From positions 1 through 64,000 of the forward strand of contig NZ_JENB01000031.1 in the NCBI RefSeq assembly GCF_000708715.2: a DNA stretch of 64,000 nucleotides, read 5' to 3'. Shown here piece after piece: positions 35,998 through 44,412 of this stretch. The position numbers were made by a program, and so were the translations under genes. Within the stretch, counting starts at the first letter, position 1, and every line of letters begins with the position of its first letter. The notes below the pieces were generated by a model that worked only from the letters and a program-made list of their open reading frames with translations, was not told the origin of the DNA and did not search any database. The DNA is from Pseudomonas putida W15Oct28. GTDB lineage: Bacteria; Pseudomonadota; Gammaproteobacteria; Pseudomonadales; Pseudomonadaceae.

Positions 35998-36795
35998 ATG
36001 ACAAATGATGAGGCGAACGGGCTGGCGGCGGTGATCGACGCCATTGGCAGCGACTTGTTGGGGCCGGCGCTGGATGCGTGGCTGCGCAGCAAGCTGGCGT
36101 TCGACATGAGTTGCGCTTACCTGTTCCAGTTCAACCAGCCGGCGCTGCTGGTGCATAACGGCTACAACCACTCGGTGACCGAGCGCACCCTGAATGCTTA
36201 TGTGCGCGGCGGTTACCTGCTTGATCCGTTTTACGTCGCCTGCGTCAACGAGCACCCGGCCGGGTTGTGGCGCATGAGCGAACTGGCCCCTGACTGCTTC
36301 TTCTCTTCAGGGTTTGCCATCTCCAAGGATATCCACCCCTGTGTGTCTTCCGACTACGGCACGGCGGTGGAGGAGGTGGGCTTTATCATTCCCTTGCAGC
36401 CCCAGGTGGCGATTGTCCATTCGCTGATGCGCAACCACAGCAGTGGCGATTTCAGTGCCGCGGAAATGGACCTGTTGGCAGGGATGGCGCCGTTTCTGGC
36501 ATCGGTATTCGGCCAGCATTGTCGGTTGCGTTATGCCGACCGCCTGCGCGCTTCACCCGAGGGGGCGGTGCTGGAGGATGCCTTTGTCGAGATCCTGCAG
36601 GGGCAACTGACGGAGACCCAGCGCTTTATCGCCAAGCTGCTGTTGCAGGGGCACAGCAATGCATCGATTGCGCGGCAGATGAACATCTCGGATGGGACGG
36701 TGAAGGTGCACAAGCACAACATTTACCAGCGGCTGGAGATATCCACCAACGCCGAGCTGTTCCGCCTGTTTATCGATTACCTGGCCAAGGCCTGA
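35998..36795 (+). CDS. LuxR-family transcriptional regulator
   Basis: 265 residues. C-terminal helix-turn-helix (about 200-260): LTETQRFIAKLLLQGHSNASIARQM and ISDGTVKVHKHNIYQRL. The N-terminal domain has GYLLDPF and LAPDCFF, shared with the regulator at 22638. It sits between eutH and the oxidase/SDR pair, and a common dyad precedes both of those units, so it is the best local candidate to bind it. The ligand is unknown and no LuxI-type synthase is present. Confidence 0.82.
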   Translation: MTNDEANGLAAVIDAIGSDLLGPALDAWLRSKLAFDMSCAYLFQFNQPALLVHNGYNHSVTERTLNAYVRGGYLLDPFYVACVNEHPAGLWRMSELAPDCFFSSGFAISKDIHPCVSSDYGTAVEEVGFIIPLQPQVAIVHSLMRNHSSGDFSAAEMDLLAGMAPFLASVFGQHCRLRYADRLRASPEGAVLEDAFVEILQGQLTETQRFIAKLLLQGHSNASIARQMNISDGTVKVHKHNIYQRLEISTNAELFRLFIDYLAKA

Positions 36796-36803
36796 CACAG
36801 CAA

Positions 36804-36923
36804 GGGGCCGCTTTGCGGCCCAATCGCCGGCAAGCCAGCTCCCACAGGAATGTCGCTGCCCTTGAGGCCTGTGTTGTACCTGTGGGAGCTGGCTTGCCGG
36901 CGATTGGGCTGCAAGGCAGCCCC
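36804..36923. repeat. REP pair (GGGAGCTGGC type)
   Basis: Inverted copies of CAATCGCCGGCAAGCCAGCT, each beside a GGGGCCGCTTTGCGGCCC- or GGGCTGC-type stem, between converging genes. Confidence 0.88.
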
Positions 36924-36942
36924 TGTATGCAGCAAGTTCAGG

Positions 36943-38214
36943 TTACTTGAACAGCGGGCTCAGGTGCTCGCTGAGGTAGATGCCCTGTGGGTCAAGCTGG
37001 CGGCGCAGCTTGCGGAAGTCTTCGGCGCGCGGGTAGATGGCACTGACATCCTCACCGGTCAGGAAGTGCAGCTTGCCCCAGTGCGGCCTGGCGCCATACG
37101 AACGCAGGATCTGATCCACCGCCCGCAGGTAGTCCCAGTAGTCGGTACCCGGCTGGCCAGACACCGAGATGGTGGCACTGTCCTGCTCGAAGAAGGGGCT
37201 CATCCACGCGCCGTCACCGGCAGTGAAGCGGTATTCGATGGGGTAGATGGCCTCGGGGAAGTCTTCCAGCATCAGCTTGCGCACGGCCCGCAGTGCTTCC
37301 TTGCTGTGGCGCACAGGCACCGCGTACTCCAGTTCGTGGAAGTTGGGCAGATACTCGATGGGGTACACGTCCGAGCTGTAGGCCACTTTCTCGAACTCGC
37401 TTTCCCAGGCCGGGCGGTCGGTGATGTCCATGACCTTCACTTCACACATGTCAGTGGTGCGCCCGCTGGTGGAGGTGGCGGCGGTATCGGGCAGACAATA
37501 GCAATGGCGGCTCTGCTCGTAGGGGCACCAGAAGAAGCTGAAATGGCGGTGCTTGCGCGCCAGTTCATCGTGCTTTTCCATCACGCTTTCGAAGTCTTCA
37601 CGCCAGATGCGCTCGTGCAGGTTGAAGCTGTCGGTCACCTGTAAGGTCAGCTCGGAAACGATGCCCAGCACACCCAGCGACACGCGGCCTGCCTGCAACA
37701 GGTCGGGGGTGCTTTCGTCCACATTGAGGATTTCGCCATTGGGCTGCACCAGCTTCATGCCGACAATGGACGAAGCCAGGTTGCCCAGGGTCAGGCCGGT
37801 GCCGTGGGTGCCGGTGGTCAGGGCACCGGCAATCGACTGGCTGTCGATGTCGCCCTGGTTGACCATCGACAACCCGGCTGCACGCAAGGCCTTGCCGAAG
37901 GCATTGATGGTGGTGCCGGCGGCAGCGGTGACGCGCTTTTTCTCGTGGTCGATATGGCGCACGCCGCTCATGTTGGCCAGGCTCAGGTGCAGGCCGTTGG
38001 TGAGCGCCACCGGGGTAAAGGAGTGGCCGGAGCCTGCCACGCGCACGTTCATGCCGTTGCTGCTGGCCTGGTTCACCATCGAGCACAGTTCGTCCTCGCT
38101 GGCCGGCGCCCCGCGCGCGGCGCGGATGCAGGACTGGTTGCCGGCCCAGTTGCGCCAGTGCGCGTGCTCCAGGCCAAATTCGTTGATATGCATGTTGTTG
38201 GAAGAGGTGCTCAC
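36943..38214 (-). CDS. FAD-linked oxidase, D-arabinono-1,4-lactone/alditol oxidase family (GTG start)
   Basis: 423 residues from GTG 38214, chosen because AGGAG lies 6 nt upstream. Residues 20-190 form a PCMH-type FAD domain with VAGSGHSFTPVA, whose His is the covalent flavin attachment site in the vanillyl-alcohol-oxidase superfamily. The C-terminal half is the ALO domain with a PHWGKLH motif near residue 385. Family members oxidise sugar lactones or alditols with oxygen. It is 28 nt after the SDR gene, forming a two-gene unit that could oxidise a polyol or amino alcohol stepwise. The substrate is unknown. Confidence 0.82.
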   Translation of the reverse strand: MSTSSNNMHINEFGLEHAHWRNWAGNQSCIRAARGAPASEDELCSMVNQASSNGMNVRVAGSGHSFTPVALTNGLHLSLANMSGVRHIDHEKKRVTAAAGTTINAFGKALRAAGLSMVNQGDIDSQSIAGALTTGTHGTGLTLGNLASSIVGMKLVQPNGEILNVDESTPDLLQAGRVSLGVLGIVSELTLQVTDSFNLHERIWREDFESVMEKHDELARKHRHFSFFWCPYEQSRHCYCLPDTAATSTSGRTTDMCEVKVMDITDRPAWESEFEKVAYSSDVYPIEYLPNFHELEYAVPVRHSKEALRAVRKLMLEDFPEAIYPIEYRFTAGDGAWMSPFFEQDSATISVSGQPGTDYWDYLRAVDQILRSYGARPHWGKLHFLTGEDVSAIYPRAEDFRKLRRQLDPQGIYLSEHLSPLFK

Positions 38215-38242
38215 ATTGCTCTCCTGCTTGTTGTTCTTCTAG

Positions 38243-39010
38243 TCAGATGGCCGTGTAGCCGTTGTCGGCAAACAGGTGCGCGCCGTTGACGAAACTGGCG
38301 TCGTCACTGGCCAGGAACAGGGCTGCGGTTGCGACTTCCGAGGGTTGGCACAGGCGCCCCTGAGCGGCGGCGATGGCCTGTTCACTGACGTCCACGCCAT
38401 GCTGGCGCAGCATGTCGATTTCGCGCAGGCCGTGGGCGGTGGCGATGAAGCCCGGGCAGATGGCATTGGCCCGGATGCCCCGGTCGCGAAACTCCACCGC
38501 GATGGCCCGGGCAAACATGTGCGTGGCGCCCTTGCTGGTGCAATACAGCACCTCCATCGGTGTGCCCACCACCGCAGAAATGGACGAGGTACAGACGATG
38601 CTGCCACCACCGGCGGCCAGCATGCCGGGCAGCACTGCGCGGGTGACCAGGAACATGCTTTTCACGTTCACCGCCATCACCCGGTCCCATTCTTCTTCGC
38701 TGGTTTCCAGGAAGGGGGCGGCCGCGAGGATGCCGGCGTGGTTCATCAGCACGGTGATGTGGCCGAAGGCCTTTTCCACGGTGGCTACAGCGGCCTTCAC
38801 CTGCTGCGCATCCGATACATCGGCTGCGGCGAAGATGGCCTCGTAACCAGCATCACGCAATTGCCGGGCAACCTCGGCGCCCTTGCTGCCGGGCAGGTCG
38901 ACAATGCCGACCTTTGCCCCTTCTGCTGCGAACAGCTGCGATGCGGCCAACCCGCAGCCACCCGCGCCGCCAGTGATCAGCGCCACCTTGCCGTTAAGAC
39001 GTCCCGCCAT
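38243..39010 (-). CDS. Short-chain dehydrogenase/reductase
   Basis: 255 residues from the ATG at 39010 (GGGAG 7 nt upstream). Classical SDR: TGGAGGCG cofactor loop (about 14-21), a NHAG motif and the catalytic pair in YCTSK, with Ser in the CTSSIS segment. Asp at the end of strand 2 (GIVDLP) predicts NAD preference. First gene of a unit with the lactone/alditol oxidase. A CATATACC-N4-GGTATACG dyad lies 95 nt upstream. Confidence 0.85.
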   Translation of the reverse strand: MAGRLNGKVALITGGAGGCGLAASQLFAAEGAKVGIVDLPGSKGAEVARQLRDAGYEAIFAAADVSDAQQVKAAVATVEKAFGHITVLMNHAGILAAAPFLETSEEEWDRVMAVNVKSMFLVTRAVLPGMLAAGGGSIVCTSSISAVVGTPMEVLYCTSKGATHMFARAIAVEFRDRGIRANAICPGFIATAHGLREIDMLRQHGVDVSEQAIAAAQGRLCQPSEVATAALFLASDDASFVNGAHLFADNGYTAI

Positions 39011-39104
39011 GTTCGACTCCCGTTGGTTTTTATTGATCTGTTCTTGCTGCCCGGGCGTTTCGCGATTCGCGTGTCGGAGCATGAAACAGATCAACGGGAA
39101 CATC

Positions 39105-39124
39105 CATATACCGATGGGTATACG
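39105..39124. promoter_or_regulatory. 20-bp dyad upstream of the SDR gene
   Basis: CATATACC-N4-GGTATACG, differing at one half-site base from the dyad before eutH at 34504-34523. Confidence 0.6.
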
Positions 39125-39162
39125 GGGCAGGCATAGCTATGGGGCAGGGGCTGTGGTTTTGC

Positions 39163-40035
39163 TCACCCGACCTGTTGGGCGATCAATGCCAGGCACCGCT
39201 GCACGATCGGGCTCACATCACCCTTGCGCCGGCTGAGGATGATCGGGCTGACGGCGCTGCTATCAAGCAAGCCGACATACTCGATATCGGTGCGGTGCTG
39301 CTGTTGTACCGATGCTGGCACCAGGGTCACCCCCACGCCGACAGCTACCAGGCCGATGGCCGTCTGCAGTTCGTTGGCCCACTGGCTGACGCGGATGCTC
39401 ATGCCGTGCTGGGCGAACAGCGCCAGCACGTGGTCGGCGTAACTGGGCCGGGGGTTGGCCGGGTAGAGGATGAACGCCTCGCCAGCCAGTTGGGCGAGGC
39501 TGAGCGGGCTGCCGGCCAGCGGGTGGCCCTTGGGCAGCACGGCCACCAGCGGGTCTTCAAGCAGTACCTGTTGGTGAATGGCCGCATCCTCGATACGGAT
39601 GCGCCCGAAGGCGATGTCGATGCGCCCGCTCTTCAGCGCTTCCACCTGCTGCAGCGTGGTCATCTCGCTCAGGCCCAGTTCCAGCTCGCTGTCCTGGCGC
39701 AGCTCGCGGATCAGCTCTGGCAGCACGTTGTACAGGGTCGAGGGGGCAAAGCCGATGCCCAGCCACTGGCGCTGGCCCTGGCCGATGCGGCGGGTGTTGT
39801 CGCTGATGTTGTGCAGTTGCTGCAGTACGGTGCAGGTCTGTTCATAAAAAAAACGGCCGGCTTCGGTCAGCCGCAGCGGGCGTTCGCGCACTACCAGCAG
39901 GGTCCCGAGCTCGTCCTCCAGCTGGCTGATCTGCCGGCTCAAGGGCGGTTGGGCAATGTGCAGCAGCTCGGCGGCGCGGGTGAAGTTCAGGGTCTCGGCC
40001 AAGACCTTGAAGTAACGCAGGTGGCGCAGCTCCAT
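39163..40035 (-). CDS. catR: LysR-type activator of the catechol genes, CatR
   Basis: 290 residues from the ATG at 40035; an open frame extends far upstream but has no matching family sequence there. It starts MELRHLRYFKVLAETLNFTR, as P. putida CatR does, with helix-turn-helix segment PPLSRQISQLE. CatR activates catBC in response to cis,cis-muconate. It is divergent from catB with a CTCC-N11-GGAG dyad between them. Confidence 0.95.
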   Translation of the reverse strand: MELRHLRYFKVLAETLNFTRAAELLHIAQPPLSRQISQLEDELGTLLVVRERPLRLTEAGRFFYEQTCTVLQQLHNISDNTRRIGQGQRQWLGIGFAPSTLYNVLPELIRELRQDSELELGLSEMTTLQQVEALKSGRIDIAFGRIRIEDAAIHQQVLLEDPLVAVLPKGHPLAGSPLSLAQLAGEAFILYPANPRPSYADHVLALFAQHGMSIRVSQWANELQTAIGLVAVGVGVTLVPASVQQQHRTDIEYVGLLDSSAVSPIILSRRKGDVSPIVQRCLALIAQQVG

Positions 40036-40040
40036 CAGAC

Positions 40041-40059
40041 CTCCAGGGTATGGTGGGAG
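40041..40059. promoter_or_regulatory. Candidate CatR binding site
   Basis: CTCC (40041-40044) and GGAG (40056-40059) form a dyad around GGTATGG in the 135-bp catR-catB gap, 6 nt from the catR start, the position expected for the autorepression/recognition site. Confidence 0.6.
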
Positions 40060-40170
40060 ATTCATTTGATATTGGACGGTCATCAGGGTCTCGCGCAATC
40101 CTTGAACAATCAAGTAAATGCACCATTCGGGCCTGCAACTGGCAGCCCGACCTGACGGGACCTGGCAACA

Positions 40171-41292
40171 ATGACAAGCGCGCTGATTGAACGTATTGAT
40201 GCAATTATCGTCGACCTGCCGACCATTCGCCCGCACAAGCTGGCAATGCACACCATGCAGCAGCAGACCCTGGTGGTATTGCGTGTGCGTTGCAGCGATG
40301 GCGTGGAAGGTATTGGTGAGGCCACCACCATCGGGGGCCTGGCCTATGGCTACGAAAGCCCCGAGGGCATCAAGGCCAACATCGACGCGCACCTGGCCCC
40401 GGCGCTGATCGGCCTGCCGGCGGACAACATCAACGCCGCCATGCTCAAGCTGGACAAGCTGGCCAAGGGCAACACCTTTGCCAAGTCGGGTATCGAAAGC
40501 GCCTTGCTCGATGCCCAAGGTAAACGCTTGGGCCTGCCGGTCAGCGAGCTGCTGGGCGGCCGTGTGCGCGACAGCCTGGAAGTGGCCTGGACCTTGGCCA
40601 GCGGCGACACCGCCCGCGATATTGCCGAAGCACAGCACATGCTGGAAATCCGCCGTCACCGGGTGTTCAAGCTGAAGATTGGCGCCAACCCGGTGGAGCA
40701 AGACCTCAAACACGTGGTGACGATAAAACGCGAACTGGGCGACAGCGCCAGCGTGCGGGTGGACGTGAACCAATACTGGGACGAATCCCAGGCCATCCGC
40801 GCTTGCCAGGTGCTTGGCGACAACGGTATCGACCTGATCGAGCAACCGATTTCGCGCATCAACCGCGGTGGCCAGGTGCGCCTGAACCAGCGCAGCCCTG
40901 CACCGATCATGGCCGATGAGTCCATCGAAAGCGTCGAGGATGCCTTCAGCCTGGCCGCCGACGGCGCGGCCAGCATCTTTGCCCTGAAAATCGCCAAGAA
41001 CGGCGGCCCGCGTGCCGTGCTGCGCACCGCGCAAATCGCCGAGGCCGCCGGTATCGGCCTGTATGGCGGCACCATGCTCGAAGGTTCGATCGGCACCCTG
41101 GCCTCGGCCCATGCCTTCCTTACCCTGCGCCAACTGACCTGGGGCACCGAGCTGTTCGGCCCGCTGCTGCTGACCGAAGAAATCGTCAACGAGCCACCGC
41201 AATACCACGACTTCCAGCTGCACATTCCCCGTACCCCAGGCCTGGGCCTGACCCTGGACGAACAGCGCCTGGCGCGCTTCGCCCGTCGCTGA
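40171..41292 (+). CDS. catB: Muconate cycloisomerase
   Basis: 373 residues, enolase superfamily. Catalytic K167 and K169 sit in KLKI, and metal ligands are D198 (VDVN), E224 (LIEQP) and D249 (MADES). It converts cis,cis-muconate to muconolactone with Mn2+. It is first gene of the catBCA unit, 21 nt before catC, and divergent from catR. Length and residue numbers agree with the P. putida enzyme. Confidence 0.97.
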   Translation: MTSALIERIDAIIVDLPTIRPHKLAMHTMQQQTLVVLRVRCSDGVEGIGEATTIGGLAYGYESPEGIKANIDAHLAPALIGLPADNINAAMLKLDKLAKGNTFAKSGIESALLDAQGKRLGLPVSELLGGRVRDSLEVAWTLASGDTARDIAEAQHMLEIRRHRVFKLKIGANPVEQDLKHVVTIKRELGDSASVRVDVNQYWDESQAIRACQVLGDNGIDLIEQPISRINRGGQVRLNQRSPAPIMADESIESVEDAFSLAADGAASIFALKIAKNGGPRAVLRTAQIAEAAGIGLYGGTMLEGSIGTLASAHAFLTLRQLTWGTELFGPLLLTEEIVNEPPQYHDFQLHIPRTPGLGLTLDEQRLARFARR

Positions 41293-41313
41293 TCAGCAAA
41301 CAAGGAGATAATC

Positions 41314-41604
41314 ATGCTGTTCCACGTGAAGATGACCGTGAAACTGCCGGTCGACATGGACCCGGCCAAGGCCACCCAGCTCAAGGCCGATGAAAAGGAA
41401 CTGGCCCAGCGCCTGCAACGTGAAGGGACCTGGCGCCACCTGTGGCGCATTGCCGGGCATTACGCCAACTACAGCGTGTTCGATGTGCCCAGCGTCGAGG
41501 CGTTGCACGACACCCTGATGCAACTGCCGTTGTTCCCGTACATGGACATCGAGGTCGACGGCCTGTGCCGGCATCCCTCGTCGATTCACAGCGACGACCG
41601 CTGA
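41314..41604 (+). CDS. catC: Muconolactone delta-isomerase
   Basis: 96 residues, the usual length. It begins MLFHVKMTVKLP and contains GTWRHLWRIAGHYANYSVFDV, the conserved core of CatC. It isomerises muconolactone to beta-ketoadipate enol-lactone as a decamer. It lies between catB and catA with short gaps, so it is cotranscribed. The next pathway step (enol-lactone hydrolase) is not encoded in the window. Confidence 0.97.
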   Translation: MLFHVKMTVKLPVDMDPAKATQLKADEKELAQRLQREGTWRHLWRIAGHYANYSVFDVPSVEALHDTLMQLPLFPYMDIEVDGLCRHPSSIHSDDR

Positions 41605-41647
41605 TACGCACCTGTCTACCTGACAAGAACAATATGAGGTACGCACG

Positions 41648-42583
41648 ATGACCGTGAAAATTTCCCACACTGCCGACATTCAAGCCTTCTTCAACAAAGT
41701 GGCTGGCCTGGACCACGCCGAAGGCAATCCGCGTTTCAAGCAGATCATCCTGCGTGTGCTGCAAGACACCGCACGCCTGGTCGAAGACCTGGAAATCACC
41801 GAAGACGAGTTCTGGCACGCCGTTGATTACCTCAACCGCCTGGGTGGCCGTAACGAAGCTGGCCTGCTGGCCGCAGGCCTGGGCATCGAGCACTTCCTCG
41901 ACCTGCTGCAGGACGCCAAGGACACCGAAGCCGGCCTGGGTGGCGGCACCCCGCGTACCATCGAAGGCCCGTTGTATGTAGCCGGGGCACCGCTGGCGCA
42001 GGGCGAAGCGCGCATGGACGACGGCACTGACCCGGGCGTGGTGATGTTCCTGAAAGGCCAGGTGTTCGACGCCGACGGCAAGCCGCTGGCCGGCGCCACC
42101 GTCGACCTGTGGCACGCCAACACTCAAGGTACCTATTCGTACTTCGACTCGACCCAGTCCGAGTACAACCTGCGCCGCCGCATCATCACCGATGCCGAGG
42201 GCCGCTACCGTGCGCGGTCCATCGTGCCATCGGGGTATGGCTGCGACCCGCAGGGCCCGACCCAGGAATGCCTGGACCTGCTCGGCCGTCATGGCCAGCG
42301 CCCGGCGCACGTGCACTTCTTCATCTCGGCACCCGGGCACCGCCACCTGACCACGCAAATCAACTTCGAAGGTGACAAGTACCTGTGGGACGACTTTGCC
42401 TACGCCACCCGTGACGGGCTGATCGGCGAGCTGCGCTTTGTCGAGGATGCTGCGGCGGCGCGTGATCGCGGCGTGCAAGGCGAGCGTTTTGCCGAACTTG
42501 CGTTCGACTTCCACCTGCAGGGGACCAAGGCGCCGGAGGCCGAGGCACGCAGCCACCGGCCGCGTGCGTTGCAGGAAGGCTAA
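41648..42583 (+). CDS. catA: Catechol 1,2-dioxygenase
   Basis: 311 residues. An N-terminal helical dimerisation domain (1-105) precedes the intradiol dioxygenase core with iron ligands Y163, Y197, H221 and H223 (GTYSYFD, SGYGCD, RPAHVHF). It opens catechol to cis,cis-muconate. Placement at the end of catBCA and directly before the iac operon means that the catechol it consumes could come from indole-3-acetate degradation. Confidence 0.97.
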   Translation: MTVKISHTADIQAFFNKVAGLDHAEGNPRFKQIILRVLQDTARLVEDLEITEDEFWHAVDYLNRLGGRNEAGLLAAGLGIEHFLDLLQDAKDTEAGLGGGTPRTIEGPLYVAGAPLAQGEARMDDGTDPGVVMFLKGQVFDADGKPLAGATVDLWHANTQGTYSYFDSTQSEYNLRRRIITDAEGRYRARSIVPSGYGCDPQGPTQECLDLLGRHGQRPAHVHFFISAPGHRHLTTQINFEGDKYLWDDFAYATRDGLIGELRFVEDAAAARDRGVQGERFAELAFDFHLQGTKAPEAEARSHRPRALQEG

Positions 42584-42647
42584 ACCGGCCTGGCTGCCAC
42601 TGTGGAAGCAATTGTATTGCTCAAAATTTGAAAGCTTGCGCAAACTC

Positions 42648-42735
42648 TGTGGGAGCGGGCGTGCCCGCGAACACCGGCAAAGCCGGTGCCATTCACCGCG
42701 TCGCCTGATTCGCGGGCACGCCCGCTCCCACAGGG
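42648..42735. repeat. REP pair (GGGAGCGGGC type)
   Basis: TGTGGGAGCGGGCGTGCC and its inverse around a CACCGGC/GCCGGTG-like stem, downstream of catA. Confidence 0.9.
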
Positions 42736-42780
42736 GCCGGTAAAGTTTGAGCGTTGCGTAGCCCTGTTCATTTTTGCCTG

Positions 42781-42813
42781 GGCCTTTCCGTGCGGGGAGG
42801 GCCTGGGCTTTTT
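42781..42813 (+). terminator. Terminator-like hairpin after catA
   Basis: GGCCTTTCC (42781-42789) pairs with 42795-42803, including G-T pairs, and a T5 run follows at 42809-42813. It would isolate the cat transcript from iac. Confidence 0.45.
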
Positions 42814-43036
42814 GCTCTCTGCTGAAAATCCATCTGCATTTCCCTCCTGCTTCCCCTTCTGGTCCTTTCGAAATATCCCTCGCTGAATTACGTGAAAAGT
42901 GGTCTAAATATTTTTGCGCTTTCGCTTAAGTGCAGGTCTATCCGTTTTTTGTAAAAAATCTATATAAATCAATATTTAGCGTGGTTTTGGCTGTCTTAAA
43001 ACGCAAATAAACGAGGTATTTTTCTCTGTTTTTAGC

Positions 43037-43060
43037 GTGAAAATTCAATTGACAATTCAC
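43037..43060. promoter_or_regulatory. Dyad operator candidate and -35 box of the iacA promoter
   Basis: A 24-bp imperfect palindrome, GTGAA-N3-TCAATTGA-N3-TTCAC. It contains TTGACA at 43049-43054, followed at 17-18 nt by CAAATAT (-10 candidate, 43072-43078). A close copy lies before iacH at 49519-49542, beside iacR. Confidence 0.7.
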
Positions 43061-43112
43061 GTAAATAATCGCAAATATCTGTCACCGGCACCCAAAACAA
43101 GAGAGACAGATC

Positions 43113-43211
43113 ATGCCGCCCCAACCTGCCTTCGCTTCCCCGCGTGGCCGGTGCTTGCCAGTGGCCAGCGCCGCCCGCCATTCCCAGCCTCAACACCCGA
43201 ACCGCGCCTGA
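43113..43211 (+). CDS. Possible 32-residue leader peptide upstream of iacA
   Basis: ATG at 43113 preceded by AGAGAGAC, ending in TGA 14 nt before iacA. The product would be Pro/Ala/Arg-rich with no recognised motif. It lies downstream of the candidate promoter, so it would be on the iac mRNA. It could be chance; nothing in the composition proves translation. Confidence 0.2.
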   Translation: MPPQPAFASPRGRCLPVASAARHSQPQHPNRA

Positions 43212-43225
43212 GACGGAGATAGTCC

Positions 43226-44395
43226 ATGGATTCGCTTTGCCTGCGTGACGCGCCCGTGTCGGCGCTTGCTTCCGGGCCTGCTTTCGAGGCCTTGCTTGAT
43301 GGCGTTCGTGATCGTGCCCGCCTCGGTGAGTTTGATCGCCAGCGCCACATTTCCCGCGATGTGATCGATGCGTTCAAGGCCCATGGCGTGTACCGCGCCC
43401 TGGTGCCCAAGCGCTTTGGTGGGCTGGAATGCTCGCCAGCGGCCTTCTGCGAAATGATCGAACGCATCGCCCACGCCGACGGCTCCGCCGGCTGGGTGGC
43501 CAGCTTCGGCATGAGCCCGGTGTACCTGGCGGCGCTGCCGCTGGAGACCATTGCCGAGATCTACGGCAACAGCCCCGACACCGTGTTCGCCGGTGGCATC
43601 TTCCCGCCACAGCCGGCCGAAACCGTGCCCGGCGGCTTCAAGGTAAATGGCCGCTGGAAGTACTCCAGCGGCTCGATGGGCGCCGACATCGTCGGTGTCG
43701 GCATCACCCCGCGCAACGGCGACAAGCTCGACCTGCCACGCCTGGCGGTGCTGCCGCGCAGCCAGGCGCGCATCGAAGAAACCTGGGACACCGTCGGCCT
43801 GCTCGGCACCGGTAGCCACGACCTGGTGGTCGAGGATGTGCAGGTGGGCGAGCAGTGGACCTTCGTGCGCGGCGGCAAGCCAAACCTGGACGAGCCGTTC
43901 TTCCGCTACCCGTCGTTGTCGTTCGCCACCCAGGTGCTTTCGGTGGTCGGCCTGGGGATTGCCCGCGCCGCACTGGACGAGCTGTCGGGGATGGCCAGCG
44001 GGCGCATTTCGGTCACCGGTGCTCCGGCCTTGGCCGACCGGCCACTGGCCCAGGTCGACGTGGCCAAGGCCGAGGCCGCCCTGCGTTCGGCGCGGGCGTT
44101 CTTCTACGAAGCCATCGAGCAGGCCTGGGGCCACGTGCTGGCCGGTGACCCGGTGCCGGTCGGGGTGACCAACCTGCTGCGCCTGTCCTCGACCCACGCC
44201 GCGCGCGTCGCCGCCGAAGTGGCGCGCAGCGCGCAACTGCTGTCGGGCATGACCGGTATCTACAACGAAAGCCCGCTGGCGCGCTGTGTCAACGATGCGC
44301 AAGTGGTCACCCAGCACGCCTTCATGGGCGATGTCACCTACCAGAACGCCGGAGCCATGTTCTTCGGTAAACAGCCCCTGCCGGGCTACCTGTAA
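43226..44395 (+). CDS. iacA: Indole-3-acetate monooxygenase (flavin-dependent, acyl-CoA dehydrogenase fold)
   Basis: 389 residues with an acyl-CoA-dehydrogenase-like fold as in HsaA/HpaB-type two-component flavin monooxygenases: N-terminal helices, a beta-domain with KVNGRWKYSSGS and GTGSHDLVVEDV, and a C-terminal helical bundle. IacA begins indole-3-acetate degradation by oxidising the indole ring with reduced flavin, likely supplied by IacG. It is first gene of a tight seven-gene operon whose order, iacABCDEFG, matches the cluster described in P. putida 1290. GGAGA precedes the ATG. Confidence 0.9.
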   Translation: MDSLCLRDAPVSALASGPAFEALLDGVRDRARLGEFDRQRHISRDVIDAFKAHGVYRALVPKRFGGLECSPAAFCEMIERIAHADGSAGWVASFGMSPVYLAALPLETIAEIYGNSPDTVFAGGIFPPQPAETVPGGFKVNGRWKYSSGSMGADIVGVGITPRNGDKLDLPRLAVLPRSQARIEETWDTVGLLGTGSHDLVVEDVQVGEQWTFVRGGKPNLDEPFFRYPSLSFATQVLSVVGLGIARAALDELSGMASGRISVTGAPALADRPLAQVDVAKAEAALRSARAFFYEAIEQAWGHVLAGDPVPVGVTNLLRLSSTHAARVAAEVARSAQLLSGMTGIYNESPLARCVNDAQVVTQHAFMGDVTYQNAGAMFFGKQPLPGYL

Positions 44396-44412
44396 CCCTC
44401 GGGAGATTTGTC

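Larger units (their letters stand above)
42584..43225. other. 642-bp intergenic region between catA and iacA
   Basis: It holds a REP pair, a terminator-like hairpin and then, from about 42880 to 43100, an unusually AT-rich stretch with oligo-T/A runs. The dyad and TTGACA box described separately lie at its right end, followed by a possible 32-codon frame before iacA. No other gene is seen. Confidence 0.7.

Noticed and set aside
40036..41223. Upstream extension of catR to a 686-residue protein
   Set aside because: The extension is antisense to catB and lacks any recognisable domain; the family start MELRHLRYF is at 40035.
43037..43222. A 61-codon frame starting at GTG 43037
   Set aside because: Its start lies inside the operator/-35 region, so it would precede the transcription start; no ribosome site is present.
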